A stretch of 8,487 nucleotides of DNA from Cellulomonadaceae bacterium (GCA_031283115.1 JAITCK010000036.1:1-8487); one strand, 5' to 3'. Counted from the first letter of the stretch, positions 1 through 6,817 are shown. Translations and numbers: made by a program. The notes: generated from the letters alone by a model not told the origin.

Positions 1-1
1 C

Positions 2-487
2 TCGTGGATAGAACCCGGATGGGTCAGTGCCCATCGACAGCAGATCGAGGAATACCAGGCCAGTATGCTCAGTTGTCTGGAAGATCGCGGCGCAACCGGA
101 GTTGTTGCTGTCGGTGGACCGGTAGTCATCGGATATCCTGTAGATGAGCACGGCAATCCGCCGCCCGGGATTGAAGAGATATCCAACGCAGCAGAAATCG
201 AATGCCTTACCTTGGTCGATCAACCGGAGGCATGGGTGCTACCCCAAGGAGAATTGCTCTACTCGCGCGTGCTCGACGTTACTGAATGTTTGGCTTACCA
301 CGGTACACAGGTTGCTCCCCCGCCATCATTGGAGACCTGGCTTGACCAGAATGTGCCCTGGGATCCCTACGCGGATCTCCTTGAACGCCCGCCATCTACT
401 CGGCGCGAACTCATGGACGACTGCCCGCAGGTAGGCAATATCGGCGCCATCGTGGACATCCAATCCCTGGCAGATGCGGGCCTCTGA
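2..487 (+). CDS. Unrecognised protein, 3' part only (5' end outside window)
   Basis: The reading frame is open from the first bases of the window to a TGA at 485-487, so the gene starts upstream and only about 161 C-terminal residues are seen. The first internal ATG (65) has no reason to be the true start. I do not recognise the family. What can be seen: an acidic, soluble-looking sequence rich in Asp, Glu and Pro, no membrane segment, a Gly/Val-rich stretch (GVVAVGGPVV) that could be a beta hairpin, four cysteines with no clear metal-binding spacing, and a Pro/Trp-rich segment (ETWLDQNVPWDPY). Codon use differs from the neighbours: by hand count about 58% of third positions are G or C over 65-484, against about 85% in the first 40 codons of the phosphoketolase gene. 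This suggests a weakly expressed or horizontally acquired gene. It ends 55 nt before the response regulator, on the same strand. Confidence 0.6.
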   Translation, partial: SWIEPGWVSAHRQQIEEYQASMLSCLEDRGATGVVAVGGPVVIGYPVDEHGNPPPGIEEISNAAEIECLTLVDQPEAWVLPQGELLYSRVLDVTECLAYHGTQVAPPPSLETWLDQNVPWDPYADLLERPPSTRRELMDDCPQVGNIGAIVDIQSLADAGL

Positions 488-500
488 ATCCGTGCGGAGT

Positions 501-539
501 GTGTGCCGCCCGCCTTGCACACCCATGTGAGTAAATGGG
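501..539 (+). repeat. Two adjacent short inverted repeats before the response regulator
   Basis: GTGTGC (501-506) pairs with GCACAC (517-522) across a 10-nt loop. Immediately after, CCCAT (522-526) pairs with ATGGG (535-539) across 8 nt. Together they fill most of the 55-nt gap between the upstream stop and the ATG at 543. No T-run follows, so these are not a standard terminator. They could be an operator, a weak end signal for the upstream gene, or chance in GC-rich DNA. Confidence 0.3.
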
Positions 540-542
540 CTT

Positions 543-1208
543 ATGACGACCGCTCTTCCTATACCTGTTGTGCTGGTGGATGATCATGCGATGTTTCGGG
601 CTGGCGTGCGGGCGTCGCTTGACCCGGCACAAGTCGCTGTTGTCGGGGAGGCCGCCACCGTTGACGCAGCCGTCGCCGTCATCCGCGAGTTGACGCCGCC
701 CGTCGTCCTGCTTGACGTGCACCTGCCCGGCGGCAACGGCGGAGGCGGGGCAGAAGTAGTGCGCGACTGCGCCGACATGGCCGGGAACACGCGCTTCCTC
801 GCCCTATCCGTGTCCGACGCTGCCGAAGATGTTGTCGCCGTCATCCGGGCTGGCGCCCGCGGCTACGTCACCAAAAACATCACACCCGCCGAACTGTCTG
901 CCGCCGTCGTCCAAGTCGCCAGCGGAGACGCCGTCTTCTCCCCCCGTTTAGCCGGATTCGTGCTCGACGCCTTCGGTACGGCAGCCGGAGAAGTATCCAT
1001 CGCCGACGACGAACTGGATCGCCTGTCCAAACGAGAACAAGAAGTGATGCGGCTCATCGCCCGCGGCTACACCTACCGGGAAGTCGCCAGCGACCTGTTC
1101 ATCTCCATCAAAACCGTAGAAACTCACGTGTCCGCCGTGCTACGCAAACTACAACTGTCATCCCGCCACGAACTCACCAGTTGGGCCGCCGCCCGCCACA
1201 TCCTCTAG
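543..1208 (+). CDS. NarL/FixJ-type response regulator (REC + LuxR HTH)
   Basis: A 221-residue two-component response regulator that should bind DNA after phosphorylation by a sensor histidine kinase. The receiver domain (about 7-125) shows the acidic pair D13-D14, the phosphoacceptor D58 in LLDVHLPGG, the switch residue S89 and the conserved K111 in YVTKN. A Gly-rich insert (GGNGGGG, 63-69) follows the phosphorylation site; I recall similar loops in actinobacterial members. The C-terminal HTH (about 158-210) carries the LuxR signature LSKREQEVMRLIARG...TVETHVSAVLRKL. The start is fixed near 543 because the N-terminal DD motif needs it and no other in-frame start lies just upstream, but there is no clear Shine-Dalgarno sequence. 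No histidine kinase gene adjoins it here: the upstream gene is unrelated and the downstream one is DUF1540-like. Target genes cannot be read from the sequence. Family assignment is secure; the specific role is unknown. Confidence 0.95.
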   Translation: MTTALPIPVVLVDDHAMFRAGVRASLDPAQVAVVGEAATVDAAVAVIRELTPPVVLLDVHLPGGNGGGGAEVVRDCADMAGNTRFLALSVSDAAEDVVAVIRAGARGYVTKNITPAELSAAVVQVASGDAVFSPRLAGFVLDAFGTAAGEVSIADDELDRLSKREQEVMRLIARGYTYREVASDLFISIKTVETHVSAVLRKLQLSSRHELTSWAAARHIL

Positions 1209-1249
1209 CCCCCACCCCCCATTTACAGGTTGGCAGCAAAACGCGGTTG

Positions 1250-1320
1250 GACGGGCGGTATCAGGCCAGGCCATGTAGCGTCGCAACGTGCGGGCCTGTC
1301 AGCCCGTCGGCAGACCGCCC
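1250..1320 (+). promoter_or_regulatory. Structured spacer/leader with nested and competing inverted repeats
   Basis: The 140-nt gap between the regulator and the DUF1540-like gene holds a nested fold. The outer arms are GACGGGC (1250-1256) and GCCCGTC (1302-1308); the inner arms are CAGGCC (1262-1267) and GGCCTG (1293-1298). An alternative pairing, GGGCGGT (1253-1259) with ACCGCCC (1314-1320), shares bases with the outer stem, so the two cannot form together. No T-run follows. It may be a 5' leader structure, a terminator-like end of the upstream transcript, or GC-rich coincidence. I do not recognise a known RNA family. Confidence 0.35.
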
Positions 1321-1338
1321 AAGAACCCTGTTCACGCT

Positions 1339-1343
1339 GGAGG
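1339..1343 (+). promoter_or_regulatory. Ribosome binding site that sets the DUF1540-like start
   Basis: GGAGG lies five bases before the ATG at 1349. The frame stays open further upstream to an ATG at 1181, but that region overlaps the response regulator and contains the structured spacer, so this site decides the start. Confidence 0.8.
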
Positions 1344-1348
1344 ACCAC

Positions 1349-1657
1349 ATGGCTAACATTCTCGAACTGCCCGCCGTGGGCGAGTGCACTATTGACGGCT
1401 GTAGTTACAACCACGACCACGCCTGCGGGGCTGGCGCTATCACCATCGGCGGAACCCCCGGAGACGCCTCCTGTGTCACCTTTATCGCCCTAGACGCTAA
1501 GGGTGGCCTGTCTAAGCAGGTCGCAGCCGTGGGTGCCTGCCAGCGGGCCGACTGCAGCCACAACGACGCCCTGGAATGTGCCGCCCCGTCGGTGCGCATC
1601 GGCGCCGGTGTTGACGACCCCTCCCACGCCGACTGCCTCACCTTCGCAGCCCGCTAA
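1349..1657 (+). CDS. Small protein with two DUF1540-like four-cysteine motifs
   Basis: A 102-residue protein built from two similar halves. The first half has C13, C18, C26 and C42; the second has C64, C69, C77 and C96. Both follow the pattern C-x4-C-(S-x-N)...C...C-[VL]-T-F, with His and Asn residues after the second Cys (SYNHDH and SHNDAL). This matches my memory of DUF1540, a short cysteine-rich domain found in Firmicutes and Actinobacteria whose function is not established. The cysteine and histidine arrangement suggests metal (zinc) binding, but that is inference. There is no signal peptide or membrane segment. The ATG at 1349 is chosen because of the GGAGG five bases upstream. It lies 140 nt after the response regulator, so co-transcription is possible but not shown, and a strong hairpin follows the stop. 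Confidence 0.85.
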   Translation: MANILELPAVGECTIDGCSYNHDHACGAGAITIGGTPGDASCVTFIALDAKGGLSKQVAAVGACQRADCSHNDALECAAPSVRIGAGVDDPSHADCLTFAAR

Positions 1658-1678
1658 GCGCGCTTTTTTACCGCCACC

Positions 1679-1722
1679 CACAACGGAAGGCCCTCACGAT
1701 GCTGTGAGGGCCTTCCGTTGTG
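1679..1722. terminator. Perfect 19-bp hairpin shared by two converging genes
   Basis: Arms 1679-1697 and 1704-1722 are exact reverse complements, with a six-base loop (GATGCT). The hairpin lies 21 nt after the DUF1540-like stop and six bases beyond the guaA stop on the other strand, which is where a bidirectional terminator belongs. Neither side has a T-tract directly after the stem; the only T-run (1664-1669) precedes it on the + strand. U-less stable hairpins at gene ends are common in high-GC actinobacteria. Confidence 0.85.
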
Positions 1723-1728
1723 TCCGCG

Positions 1729-3360
1729 CTACTCCCATTCGATGGTGCCTGGGGGTTTGCTGGTGACGTCCAGGGTGACGCGGTTGATTTCACGAACCTC
1801 GTTGGTGATGCGGGTCGAAATGGTGGCGAGCACGTCATAAGGCAGGCGGGACCAGTCGGCAGTCATGGCATCTTCGGAACTGACGGGCCGCAACACGACA
1901 GGGTGGCCGTAAGTGCGACCGTCACCTTGCACGCCCACCGACCGGACATCGGCCAGCAACACGACGGGGCACTGCCAGATGTCGTTGTCAAGTCCGGCCT
2001 TGGTGAGTTCTTCGCGGGCGATAGCGTCTGCCCGGCGCAGAATGTCCAGGCGGTCTTTGTCGACGGCGCCAATGATGCGGATGCCCAGGCCAGGGCCGGG
2101 GAAGGGTTGCCGGGCCACGATTTCTTCCGGCACACCCAGTTCACGGCCCACAGCCCGCACCTCATCCTTAAACAAGGCGCGCAGGGGCTCCACCAGGTCG
2201 AAGGTGAGGTCGTCGGGCAGGCCGCCCACGTTGTGGTGGGATTTGATGTTGGCCGCACCTTCGCCGCCGCCAGATTCGACAACGTCCGGGTACAAGGTGC
2301 CTTGAACCAGGAACTTCACTTCTTCGCCGTGGTCGCCCGCCGCAGCAACAATGTCCCGTTGAGCATCCTCAAAGACGCGAATGAACTCGCGGCCAATAAT
2401 CTTCCGCTTGGTTTCCGGGTCGCTGACGCCTGCCAGAGCCGACAGGAAACGCTCTTCTTCATGGCGGATGACCAGGTTGACGCCGGTAGCGGCCACGAAG
2501 TCCCGTTCCACCTGCTCTACTTCACCGGCCCGCATCAGCCCGTGATCGACAAGCACGCAGGTCAACTGGTCGCCGACAGCCTTTTGAACCAGGGCGGCTG
2601 CGACAGCAGAATCTACGCCGCCGGACAGACCACAAATCACCCGCTTGTCGCCCACCTGGGCGCGGATGGCCGCCACCTGGTCGTCCACGATGTTGCCGGG
2701 CGTCCAGTCGGGGGCCAGCCCTGCCCCGTCGTAGAGGAAGTGCTCAAGCACCGTCTGCCCGTAGGCAGAGTGCTTGACCTCCGGGTGCCATTGCACGCCG
2801 TAGAGGCGGCGCGTTGTGTCCTCGAAGGCCGCCACGGGGGCGCCTGCCGTTGTTGCCAGCACATCAAAGCCGTCGGGTGCCCGATGGACGGCGTCACCAT
2901 GCGACATCCACACGTCTTGTTGGGCCGGGGTGTCGGCCAGCAGCACACCGGACTCGCAGACGTCCACGCCAGTTCCGCCAAACTCACTGAGTCCCGTGCG
3001 GGCAACCTCGCCGCCCAGGGCGGCCGCCATCACCTGGAAGCCGTAACAGATGCCCATCACGGGCACGCCCGCGGCAAAGAGGGCGGCGTCCACGGACGGG
3101 GCGCCGTCGGCATACACGGAACTTGGCCCACCAGACAGGATGATGGCTGCCGGATTCTTAGCCAGCATGGCCTCCACACTCATCGTGTGGGGAACAATCT
3201 CCGAATACACGCGGGCCTCACGCACCCGCCGCGCAATCAACTGCGCATACTGCGCACCAAAGTCAACAACAAGCACTTTCGGATCCCGTGCAGCGCGCGC
3301 AGCGCGGTTGCGGGGTGAAAGAACGGGCTTAAGTTCCCCAGAAGAAGTCACGCCCTCCAT
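1729..3360 (-). CDS. guaA: GMP synthase (glutamine-hydrolysing)
   Basis: Converts XMP, ATP and glutamine to GMP in the last step of guanine nucleotide synthesis, in the cytoplasm. The 543 residues contain all three expected domains. The class I glutamine amidotransferase (about 28-212) has the catalytic Cys105 in GICYGFQ and the His192/Glu194 pair in WHPE, plus the oxyanion-region motif LSGGPSS (75-81). The ATP-pyrophosphatase domain (about 222-420) has the P-loop SGGVDS (246-251). The C-terminal dimerisation domain has [13 protein letters not shown] (417-429) and ends in the usual KPPGTIEWE. The N-terminus carries about 25 extra residues before [10 protein letters not shown], rich in Arg and Ala. 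The start is uncertain: the ATG at 3360 has only AGG directly before it, and a GTG at codon 4 follows GGAGGGC too closely. An in-frame TGA upstream, with no other start codon between, rules out a longer protein. The neighbouring toxin-antitoxin genes lie upstream on the same strand. Confidence 0.98.
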   Translation of the reverse strand: MEGVTSSGELKPVLSPRNRAARAARDPKVLVVDFGAQYAQLIARRVREARVYSEIVPHTMSVEAMLAKNPAAIILSGGPSSVYADGAPSVDAALFAAGVPVMGICYGFQVMAAALGGEVARTGLSEFGGTGVDVCESGVLLADTPAQQDVWMSHGDAVHRAPDGFDVLATTAGAPVAAFEDTTRRLYGVQWHPEVKHSAYGQTVLEHFLYDGAGLAPDWTPGNIVDDQVAAIRAQVGDKRVICGLSGGVDSAVAAALVQKAVGDQLTCVLVDHGLMRAGEVEQVERDFVAATGVNLVIRHEEERFLSALAGVSDPETKRKIIGREFIRVFEDAQRDIVAAAGDHGEEVKFLVQGTLYPDVVESGGGEGAANIKSHHNVGGLPDDLTFDLVEPLRALFKDEVRAVGRELGVPEEIVARQPFPGPGLGIRIIGAVDKDRLDILRRADAIAREELTKAGLDNDIWQCPVVLLADVRSVGVQGDGRTYGHPVVLRPVSSEDAMTADWSRLPYDVLATISTRITNEVREINRVTLDVTSKPPGTIEWE

Positions 3361-3365
3361 CCTAA

Positions 3366-3458
3366 ATGACGACTCAACAGCGACACAAAATCCTGTGCCG
3401 CCTGGCCGCCCTCTTCACCTCCTACCAGCACCTCGCCACCGAGGGCCAACTCCCCTGA
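3366..3458 (+). CDS. Possible 30-residue small ORF upstream of guaA
   Basis: A short frame of 30 codons (begins [10 protein letters not shown], ends TEGQLP) lies in the gap between guaA and the toxin gene, on the opposite strand from both. From about codon 8 nearly every codon ends in G or C, as in real genes of this window. A TAA sits directly before the ATG, so it cannot extend upstream. There is no Shine-Dalgarno sequence, so it would need leaderless translation. It is basic at its N-terminus and has a moderately hydrophobic middle ([11 protein letters not shown]). I do not recognise it; it could be a small protein, a gene remnant, or a chance frame. Confidence 0.25.
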   Translation: MTTQQRHKILCRLAALFTSYQHLATEGQLP

Positions 3459-3465
3459 CCAAACC

Positions 3466-3487
3466 CCGTCGAGAGAGATAGCGACGG
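3466..3487 (-). terminator. Weak hairpin after the toxin gene
   Basis: CCGTCG (3466-3471) pairs with CGACGG (3482-3487) across a 10-nt loop. It lies 15 nt beyond the toxin stop on the - strand and is followed there by GGTTTGG. The stem is short and the T content low, so it would be a weak or partial end signal for the toxin-antitoxin transcript, which otherwise points into guaA. Confidence 0.35.
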
Positions 3488-3501
3488 ATAACCGAGGGTT
3501 A

Positions 3502-3843
3502 CTACGGGAGGGCCAGGAAGTCTCTGAGCCAGGTGTCGATGGCCACCATTGTGGCCGCGTTGACGTGGCCGATGTGTGTGTGCAAGCGTTCGCGCGTGAT
3601 AGTGCGGGGCTGTTCTGTCATGGCAAATGACGGCTGACTCAGCGCGACGTCGCCGGTCAGGCGAATGTGGTTGGGCCAACTGCGATCCGTCGTGGTGACG
3701 GGGAGCACGATGGCGAGCGTGTCAGCCTGCGTCAAGTAAGCATTGCTGGCGATGACCAGCACTGGCCTGCGCCCGGACTGTTCCCGCCCACGAACAGGGT
3801 CAAGGTCGGCCCACCAGAGCGAGCCGCGAGTCACGTCAGGCAT
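3502..3843 (-). CDS. MazF/PemK-family endoribonuclease toxin
   Basis: A 113-residue toxin of the type II MazF/PemK family, which cleaves mRNA at short sequence motifs when the antitoxin is lost. The N-terminus reads TRGSLWWADLDPVRGREQSG, matching the family's RG-D-[IV]-WW-x-D-L-x-P start, followed by R26-PVLVIAS and PVTTTDR (48-54). By analogy with Bacillus MazF, R26 and T50/T51 occupy the catalytic Arg and Thr positions. The start at 3843 is preferred: it gives a family-like N-terminus and an eight-base overlap with the antitoxin stop, suggesting translational coupling. An ATG seven codons earlier (3864) would give 120 residues and a 29-base overlap. No strong ribosome site is seen for either. 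The protein looks complete with no broken motif. Its cleavage site cannot be deduced. Confidence 0.92.
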   Translation of the reverse strand: MPDVTRGSLWWADLDPVRGREQSGRRPVLVIASNAYLTQADTLAIVLPVTTTDRSWPNHIRLTGDVALSQPSFAMTEQPRTITRERLHTHIGHVNAATMVAIDTWLRDFLALP

Positions 3844-4063
3844 CGGCGTCGGCCATCGTGACATCCCAGGCGGTGAACTCGTCCCAGTAGTCGGCGTCAG
3901 CGCTGCGGAAGGCGCGACCGAACGCAGTCATGCGGCGCTGCCTGTCATAGGAGTCCAACAGGCGCTCCACCAAACCAGCAACAGACAGACCGGCCGCCTG
4001 AGCATCCACGTTGATGCGGTCTCTCAAAGTGGACGGGAGTTTGATTGTCGTCATTGTCGTCAC
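3836..4063 (-). CDS. Ribbon-helix-helix antitoxin (MazE/CopG-like)
   Basis: A 75-residue partner of the MazF-type toxin. Residues about 5-45 fit a ribbon-helix-helix DNA-binding fold: a short strand (TIKLPSTL) followed by two helices (DRINVDAQAAG and SVAGLVERLLDSYDRQ). The C-terminal third is acidic and aromatic (SADADYWDEFTAWDV), as expected for the segment that wraps around and blocks the toxin. It comes first in the operon and overlaps the toxin. Two starts are possible: GTG at 4063, which coincides with the transcription start predicted from the -10 box, or ATG at 4054, which has AGGTGA five bases upstream. The products differ by only three residues. RHH antitoxins usually repress their own promoter, which fits the repeats just upstream. 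The exact antitoxin family is not certain. Confidence 0.88.
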   Translation of the reverse strand: MTTMTTIKLPSTLRDRINVDAQAAGLSVAGLVERLLDSYDRQRRMTAFGRAFRSADADYWDEFTAWDVTMADADA

Positions 4064-4069
4064 CTAAAA

Positions 4070-4099
4070 AGTATACCATTTCGTATACCTTGCAGTCCA
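4070..4099 (-). promoter_or_regulatory. Toxin-antitoxin promoter with GTATACC operator repeats
   Basis: Read on the - strand there is a TGGACT -35-like box (4094-4099), an 18-bp spacer, and a TATACT -10 box (4070-4075). Two copies of GTATACC (+ strand 4071-4077 and 4083-4089), each with a palindromic GTATAC core, sit 12 bp apart inside the spacer and over the -10. That is a natural place for an RHH antitoxin to bind cooperatively and repress. The predicted start point falls at about 4063, on or next to the GTG start codon. Confidence 0.65.
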
Positions 4100-4156
4100 C
4101 CTAGCCAGCTCCTATCGACTGCCCGCCCGAGCCGGAAAGACCACATGCGCCAGGGG

Positions 4157-4214
4157 CGTGTTATCACGTGCAGGTCACGGCGGTTTGGGGTGGAATGGGA
4201 CAGACATCGCTGTC
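4157..4214 (+). promoter_or_regulatory. Inverted repeats in the xfp upstream region
   Basis: The 205-nt divergent gap between the antitoxin and xfp contains overlapping motifs: CGTG (4157-4160), CACGTG (4165-4170) and CACG (4176-4179), which form two interlocking inverted repeats. Further on, GACAG (4199-4203) and CTGTC (4210-4214) form a five-bp dyad with a six-base spacer. These could be sites for a carbon-responsive regulator, but they do not match the TGTGA-N6-TCACA pattern of CRP/GlxR sites. I could not identify a convincing -10/-35 pair for xfp. Confidence 0.3.
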
Positions 4215-4257
4215 ATGCGGCGGGGCACCCGAAAGCGCCGACGCATCCAACCCGCGT

Positions 4258-4262
4258 AGGAG
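4258..4262 (+). promoter_or_regulatory. Ribosome binding site of xfp
   Basis: AGGAG lies six bases before the ATG at 4269. The chosen start also matches the family N-terminus. Confidence 0.8.
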
Positions 4263-4268
4263 CGTTAG

Positions 4269-6773
4269 ATGACCAAGATCCAGCCCCCCGCTGGGCAGTG
4301 GCGTGCCACAGGCGCCCACGACCTGCCGCAAGAAACCCTGGCCACCATCGACAAGTGGTGGCGGGCCGCCAACTACCTGGCTGTCGGGCAGATTTACCTG
4401 CTCAGCAACCCGCTGCTACGCACGCCGCTGACCCGCGATGACGTCAAACCTCGCCTGCTAGGCCACTGGGGCACCACGCCGGGCCTCACCTTCCTGTACG
4501 CCCACCTCAACCGGGCCATCAAGGAGCGCGAACAGTCCACCATCTACATTACCGGCCCCGGTCACGGCGGCCCCGGCCTCGTCGCTGCCGCCTACCTGGA
4601 CGGCACCTACACCGAGTATTACCCGGACATCACCCACGACGATGAAGGCGTCCACCGGCTCTTCAAACAGTTCTCCTTCCCCGGCGGCATCCCCTCCCAT
4701 GTGGCCCCCGAAACCCCCGGCTCCATTCACGAAGGCGGCGAACTCGGTTACGCCCTATCCCACGCCTACGGCGCCGCCTTCGACAACCCTGACCTGCTGG
4801 TCGCAGCCGTTGTCGGCGATGGCGAAGCCGAATCTGGCCCCCTGGCCACATCGTGGCATTCCAACAAGTTCGTCAACCCCGCCCAAGACGGCGTCGTCCT
4901 ACCTATCTTGCACCTCAACGGCTACAAGATTGCCAACCCCACCCTCCTGGCCCGCATCCCCGAATCCGAACTGCACGACCTCATGGTCGGCTACGGCCAC
5001 AAGCCCTACTTCTTCGAAGTAGCCGACGGATCCACCGAGGACGCCCTGTCCATTCACGCCCGCTTCGCCAAGATTCTTGACGAAGCCCTCGACGACATTG
5101 CCGCCATCAAGGCTGCCGCCCGCGACGGCGACACCTCCCGCCCGCAATGGCCCATGATCGTTTTCCGCACGCCAAAAGGCTGGACGGGCCCCGCCCACAT
5201 CGACGGCAAAAAGACCACCGGGTCGTGGCGTGCCCACCAGGTGCCCCTGGCATCGGCCCGCGACACCGAGGAACACCTGCGAGACCTGGAAGCCTGGCTG
5301 CAAAGTTACGGCCCCACCGAACTCTTCGACGCTGACGGCGACGTCATCGACGAAGTCAAGTCCCTGGCCCCGGCCGGTCACCTGCGCATGAGCGACAACC
5401 CGCACGCCAACGGCGGCCTGCTGTTGCGTGACCTGCGAATGCCCGACTTCCGCGACTTCGCCGTCGACGTACCCACGCCAGGCGGGTCCATGAGCGAAGC
5501 CCCGCGTGTGCTCGGCGAGTTCTTCACCGAAATCATCCGCCGCAACCCAGACAACTTCCGCATCTTCGGCCCCGACGAAACAGCCTCCAACCGTTTGCAG
5601 GCCGTCTACGACGTCACCGACAAACAGTGGAACGCTGAGTTCTTCGACAGCCCCGACACCCCCTCATCGGAAACCGTAGACGAACACATGTCCCGGGCTG
5701 GCCGCGTCATGGAAATGCTGTCTGAACATCAAGTTCAAGGCTGGCTGGAAGGCTACCTGCTGACCGGACGTCACGGCATGATGTCCAGTTACGAAGCCTT
5801 CATCCACATTGTCAACTCCATGTTCAACCAGCACGCCAAGTGGCTCAAAGTCACCAACCACATTCCCTGGCGTCGCCCCATCGCCTCCCTCAACTACCTG
5901 CTGTCGTCGCACGTGTGGCGGCAAGACCACAACGGTTTCAGCCACCAAGACCCCGGCTTCATCGACCATGTGGTCAACAAGAAAGCCGAGATTGTCCGCG
6001 TCTACCTGCCGCCGGACGCCAACACCCTGCTGTCCACCTACGACCACTGCCTGCGATCCCGCCAATACGTCAACGTGGTGGTGTCCGGCAAGCAGCCCGC
6101 CCCCAACTTCCTCACCATGGAGCAGGCCGTCGAACATTGCACCCGTGGCCTGGGCATCTGGGATTGGGCTGGCACAGAAAAACAAGGCGAAGAACCGGAC
6201 GTAGTGCTGGCAGCAGCCGGTGACGTGCCCACCCTGGAAGTGCTGGCAGCCGCCGACATTCTCCGCAGCGAAATGCCCGACATCAAAGTCCGCGTCATCA
6301 ACGTGGTCGACCTCATGCGCCTGCAAGACCCCAAAGAGCACCCGCACGGGCTCAGCGACAAAGAGTTCGACTCCCTCTTCACCGCCGACAAGCCAGTCAT
6401 CTTCGCCTACCACGGCTACCCCTGGCTTATCCACCGCCTCACCTACCGTCGCAACGGGCACGCCAACATTCACGCCCGCGGCTACAAAGAAGAAGGCACC
6501 ACAACCACGCCCTTCGACATGGTCATGCTCAACGACATGGACAGGTTCCACCTGGTCATCGACGTCATCGACCGGGTTCCCGGCCTGGCCTCCCGCTATG
6601 CGGGCCTGCGTCAACGGATGCAAGACCGCCGTATCCAAGCCCGCCAATACACCCGCGTCTGGGGCGACGACCTACCCGAAGTCCGCGACTGGGTGTGGCC
6701 TGACGCCCGCGAATATGTTGCGTCACAAGGTGACGTTGCAGCGACGCTGGCCACCGGCGGCGACAACGAATAA
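4269..6773 (+). CDS. xfp: Xylulose-5-P/fructose-6-P phosphoketolase
   Basis: A thiamine-diphosphate enzyme that splits xylulose-5-P (and usually fructose-6-P) with phosphate into acetyl phosphate plus glyceraldehyde-3-P or erythrose-4-P. At 834 residues it is close to the roughly 825 of the Bifidobacterium enzyme and resembles it end to end, including the GDNE C-terminus. Visible motifs are GHWGTTPGL (65-73), GPGHGGP (96-102), the substrate-loop region [21 protein letters not shown] (138-158), the ThDP/Mg motif GDGE (183-186) with N199, [10 protein letters not shown] (215-224), the [11 protein letters not shown] block (433-443) whose Glu437 matches the catalytic Glu of the cofactor-binding domain, and [11 protein letters not shown] (501-511). 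A variant stretch reads [14 protein letters not shown] (715-728) where bifidobacteria have a different sequence, so substrate preference (Xu5P only or dual) is not settled. The pta gene follows 117 nt downstream on the same strand, which fits acetyl phosphate being passed on. The gene appears intact. Confidence 0.97.
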   Translation: MTKIQPPAGQWRATGAHDLPQETLATIDKWWRAANYLAVGQIYLLSNPLLRTPLTRDDVKPRLLGHWGTTPGLTFLYAHLNRAIKEREQSTIYITGPGHGGPGLVAAAYLDGTYTEYYPDITHDDEGVHRLFKQFSFPGGIPSHVAPETPGSIHEGGELGYALSHAYGAAFDNPDLLVAAVVGDGEAESGPLATSWHSNKFVNPAQDGVVLPILHLNGYKIANPTLLARIPESELHDLMVGYGHKPYFFEVADGSTEDALSIHARFAKILDEALDDIAAIKAAARDGDTSRPQWPMIVFRTPKGWTGPAHIDGKKTTGSWRAHQVPLASARDTEEHLRDLEAWLQSYGPTELFDADGDVIDEVKSLAPAGHLRMSDNPHANGGLLLRDLRMPDFRDFAVDVPTPGGSMSEAPRVLGEFFTEIIRRNPDNFRIFGPDETASNRLQAVYDVTDKQWNAEFFDSPDTPSSETVDEHMSRAGRVMEMLSEHQVQGWLEGYLLTGRHGMMSSYEAFIHIVNSMFNQHAKWLKVTNHIPWRRPIASLNYLLSSHVWRQDHNGFSHQDPGFIDHVVNKKAEIVRVYLPPDANTLLSTYDHCLRSRQYVNVVVSGKQPAPNFLTMEQAVEHCTRGLGIWDWAGTEKQGEEPDVVLAAAGDVPTLEVLAAADILRSEMPDIKVRVINVVDLMRLQDPKEHPHGLSDKEFDSLFTADKPVIFAYHGYPWLIHRLTYRRNGHANIHARGYKEEGTTTTPFDMVMLNDMDRFHLVIDVIDRVPGLASRYAGLRQRMQDRRIQARQYTRVWGDDLPEVRDWVWPDAREYVASQGDVAATLATGGDNE

Positions 6774-6783
6774 GTAACGGCGC

Positions 6784-6817
6784 GGCCCGGTTGGGAGTAT
6801 TCTCTCTCAACCGGGCC
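6784..6817 (+). terminator. 14-bp hairpin between xfp and pta
   Basis: Arms 6784-6797 and 6804-6817 pair over 14 bp with one G-U pair and a six-base loop (TATTCT), 11 bases after the xfp stop. No T-tract follows. It could terminate some transcripts, protect the 3' end of xfp mRNA, or set the xfp:pta expression ratio if the two are co-transcribed. Confidence 0.7.

Noticed and set aside
1181..1348. N-terminal extension of the DUF1540-like protein to an ATG at 1181
   Set aside because: It would overlap the response regulator and add 56 residues of low-complexity sequence, while the ATG at 1349 has a well-placed GGAGG.
1720..3318. A 532-codon open frame on the + strand across almost all of guaA
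   Set aside because: It is antisense to an unmistakable GMP synthase with all catalytic motifs. Long antisense frames are common in GC-rich coding DNA, and the translated sequence resembles no family.
3415..3424. Strong Shine-Dalgarno-like AGGAGGTGA on the - strand upstream of guaA
   Set aside because: No start codon lies at a suitable distance after it on the - strand, and it is about 55 bases from the guaA ATG. It falls within the codons of the small + strand ORF, so it is probably coincidental.
4071..4089. A + strand promoter for xfp using the TATACC sequences
   Set aside because: No -35-like element lies at a proper distance on the + strand, and the start would be about 175 nt before the gene. 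The repeats fit the divergent antitoxin promoter better.
3743..4441. A 232-codon + strand frame across the toxin-antitoxin genes and into xfp
   Set aside because: It overlaps three well-supported genes in other frames and has no recognisable domain.
5664..6647. A 327-codon open frame on the - strand inside xfp
   Set aside because: It is a shadow of the phosphoketolase frame. The Gly/Val/His-rich product is typical of antisense translation of GC-biased codons.
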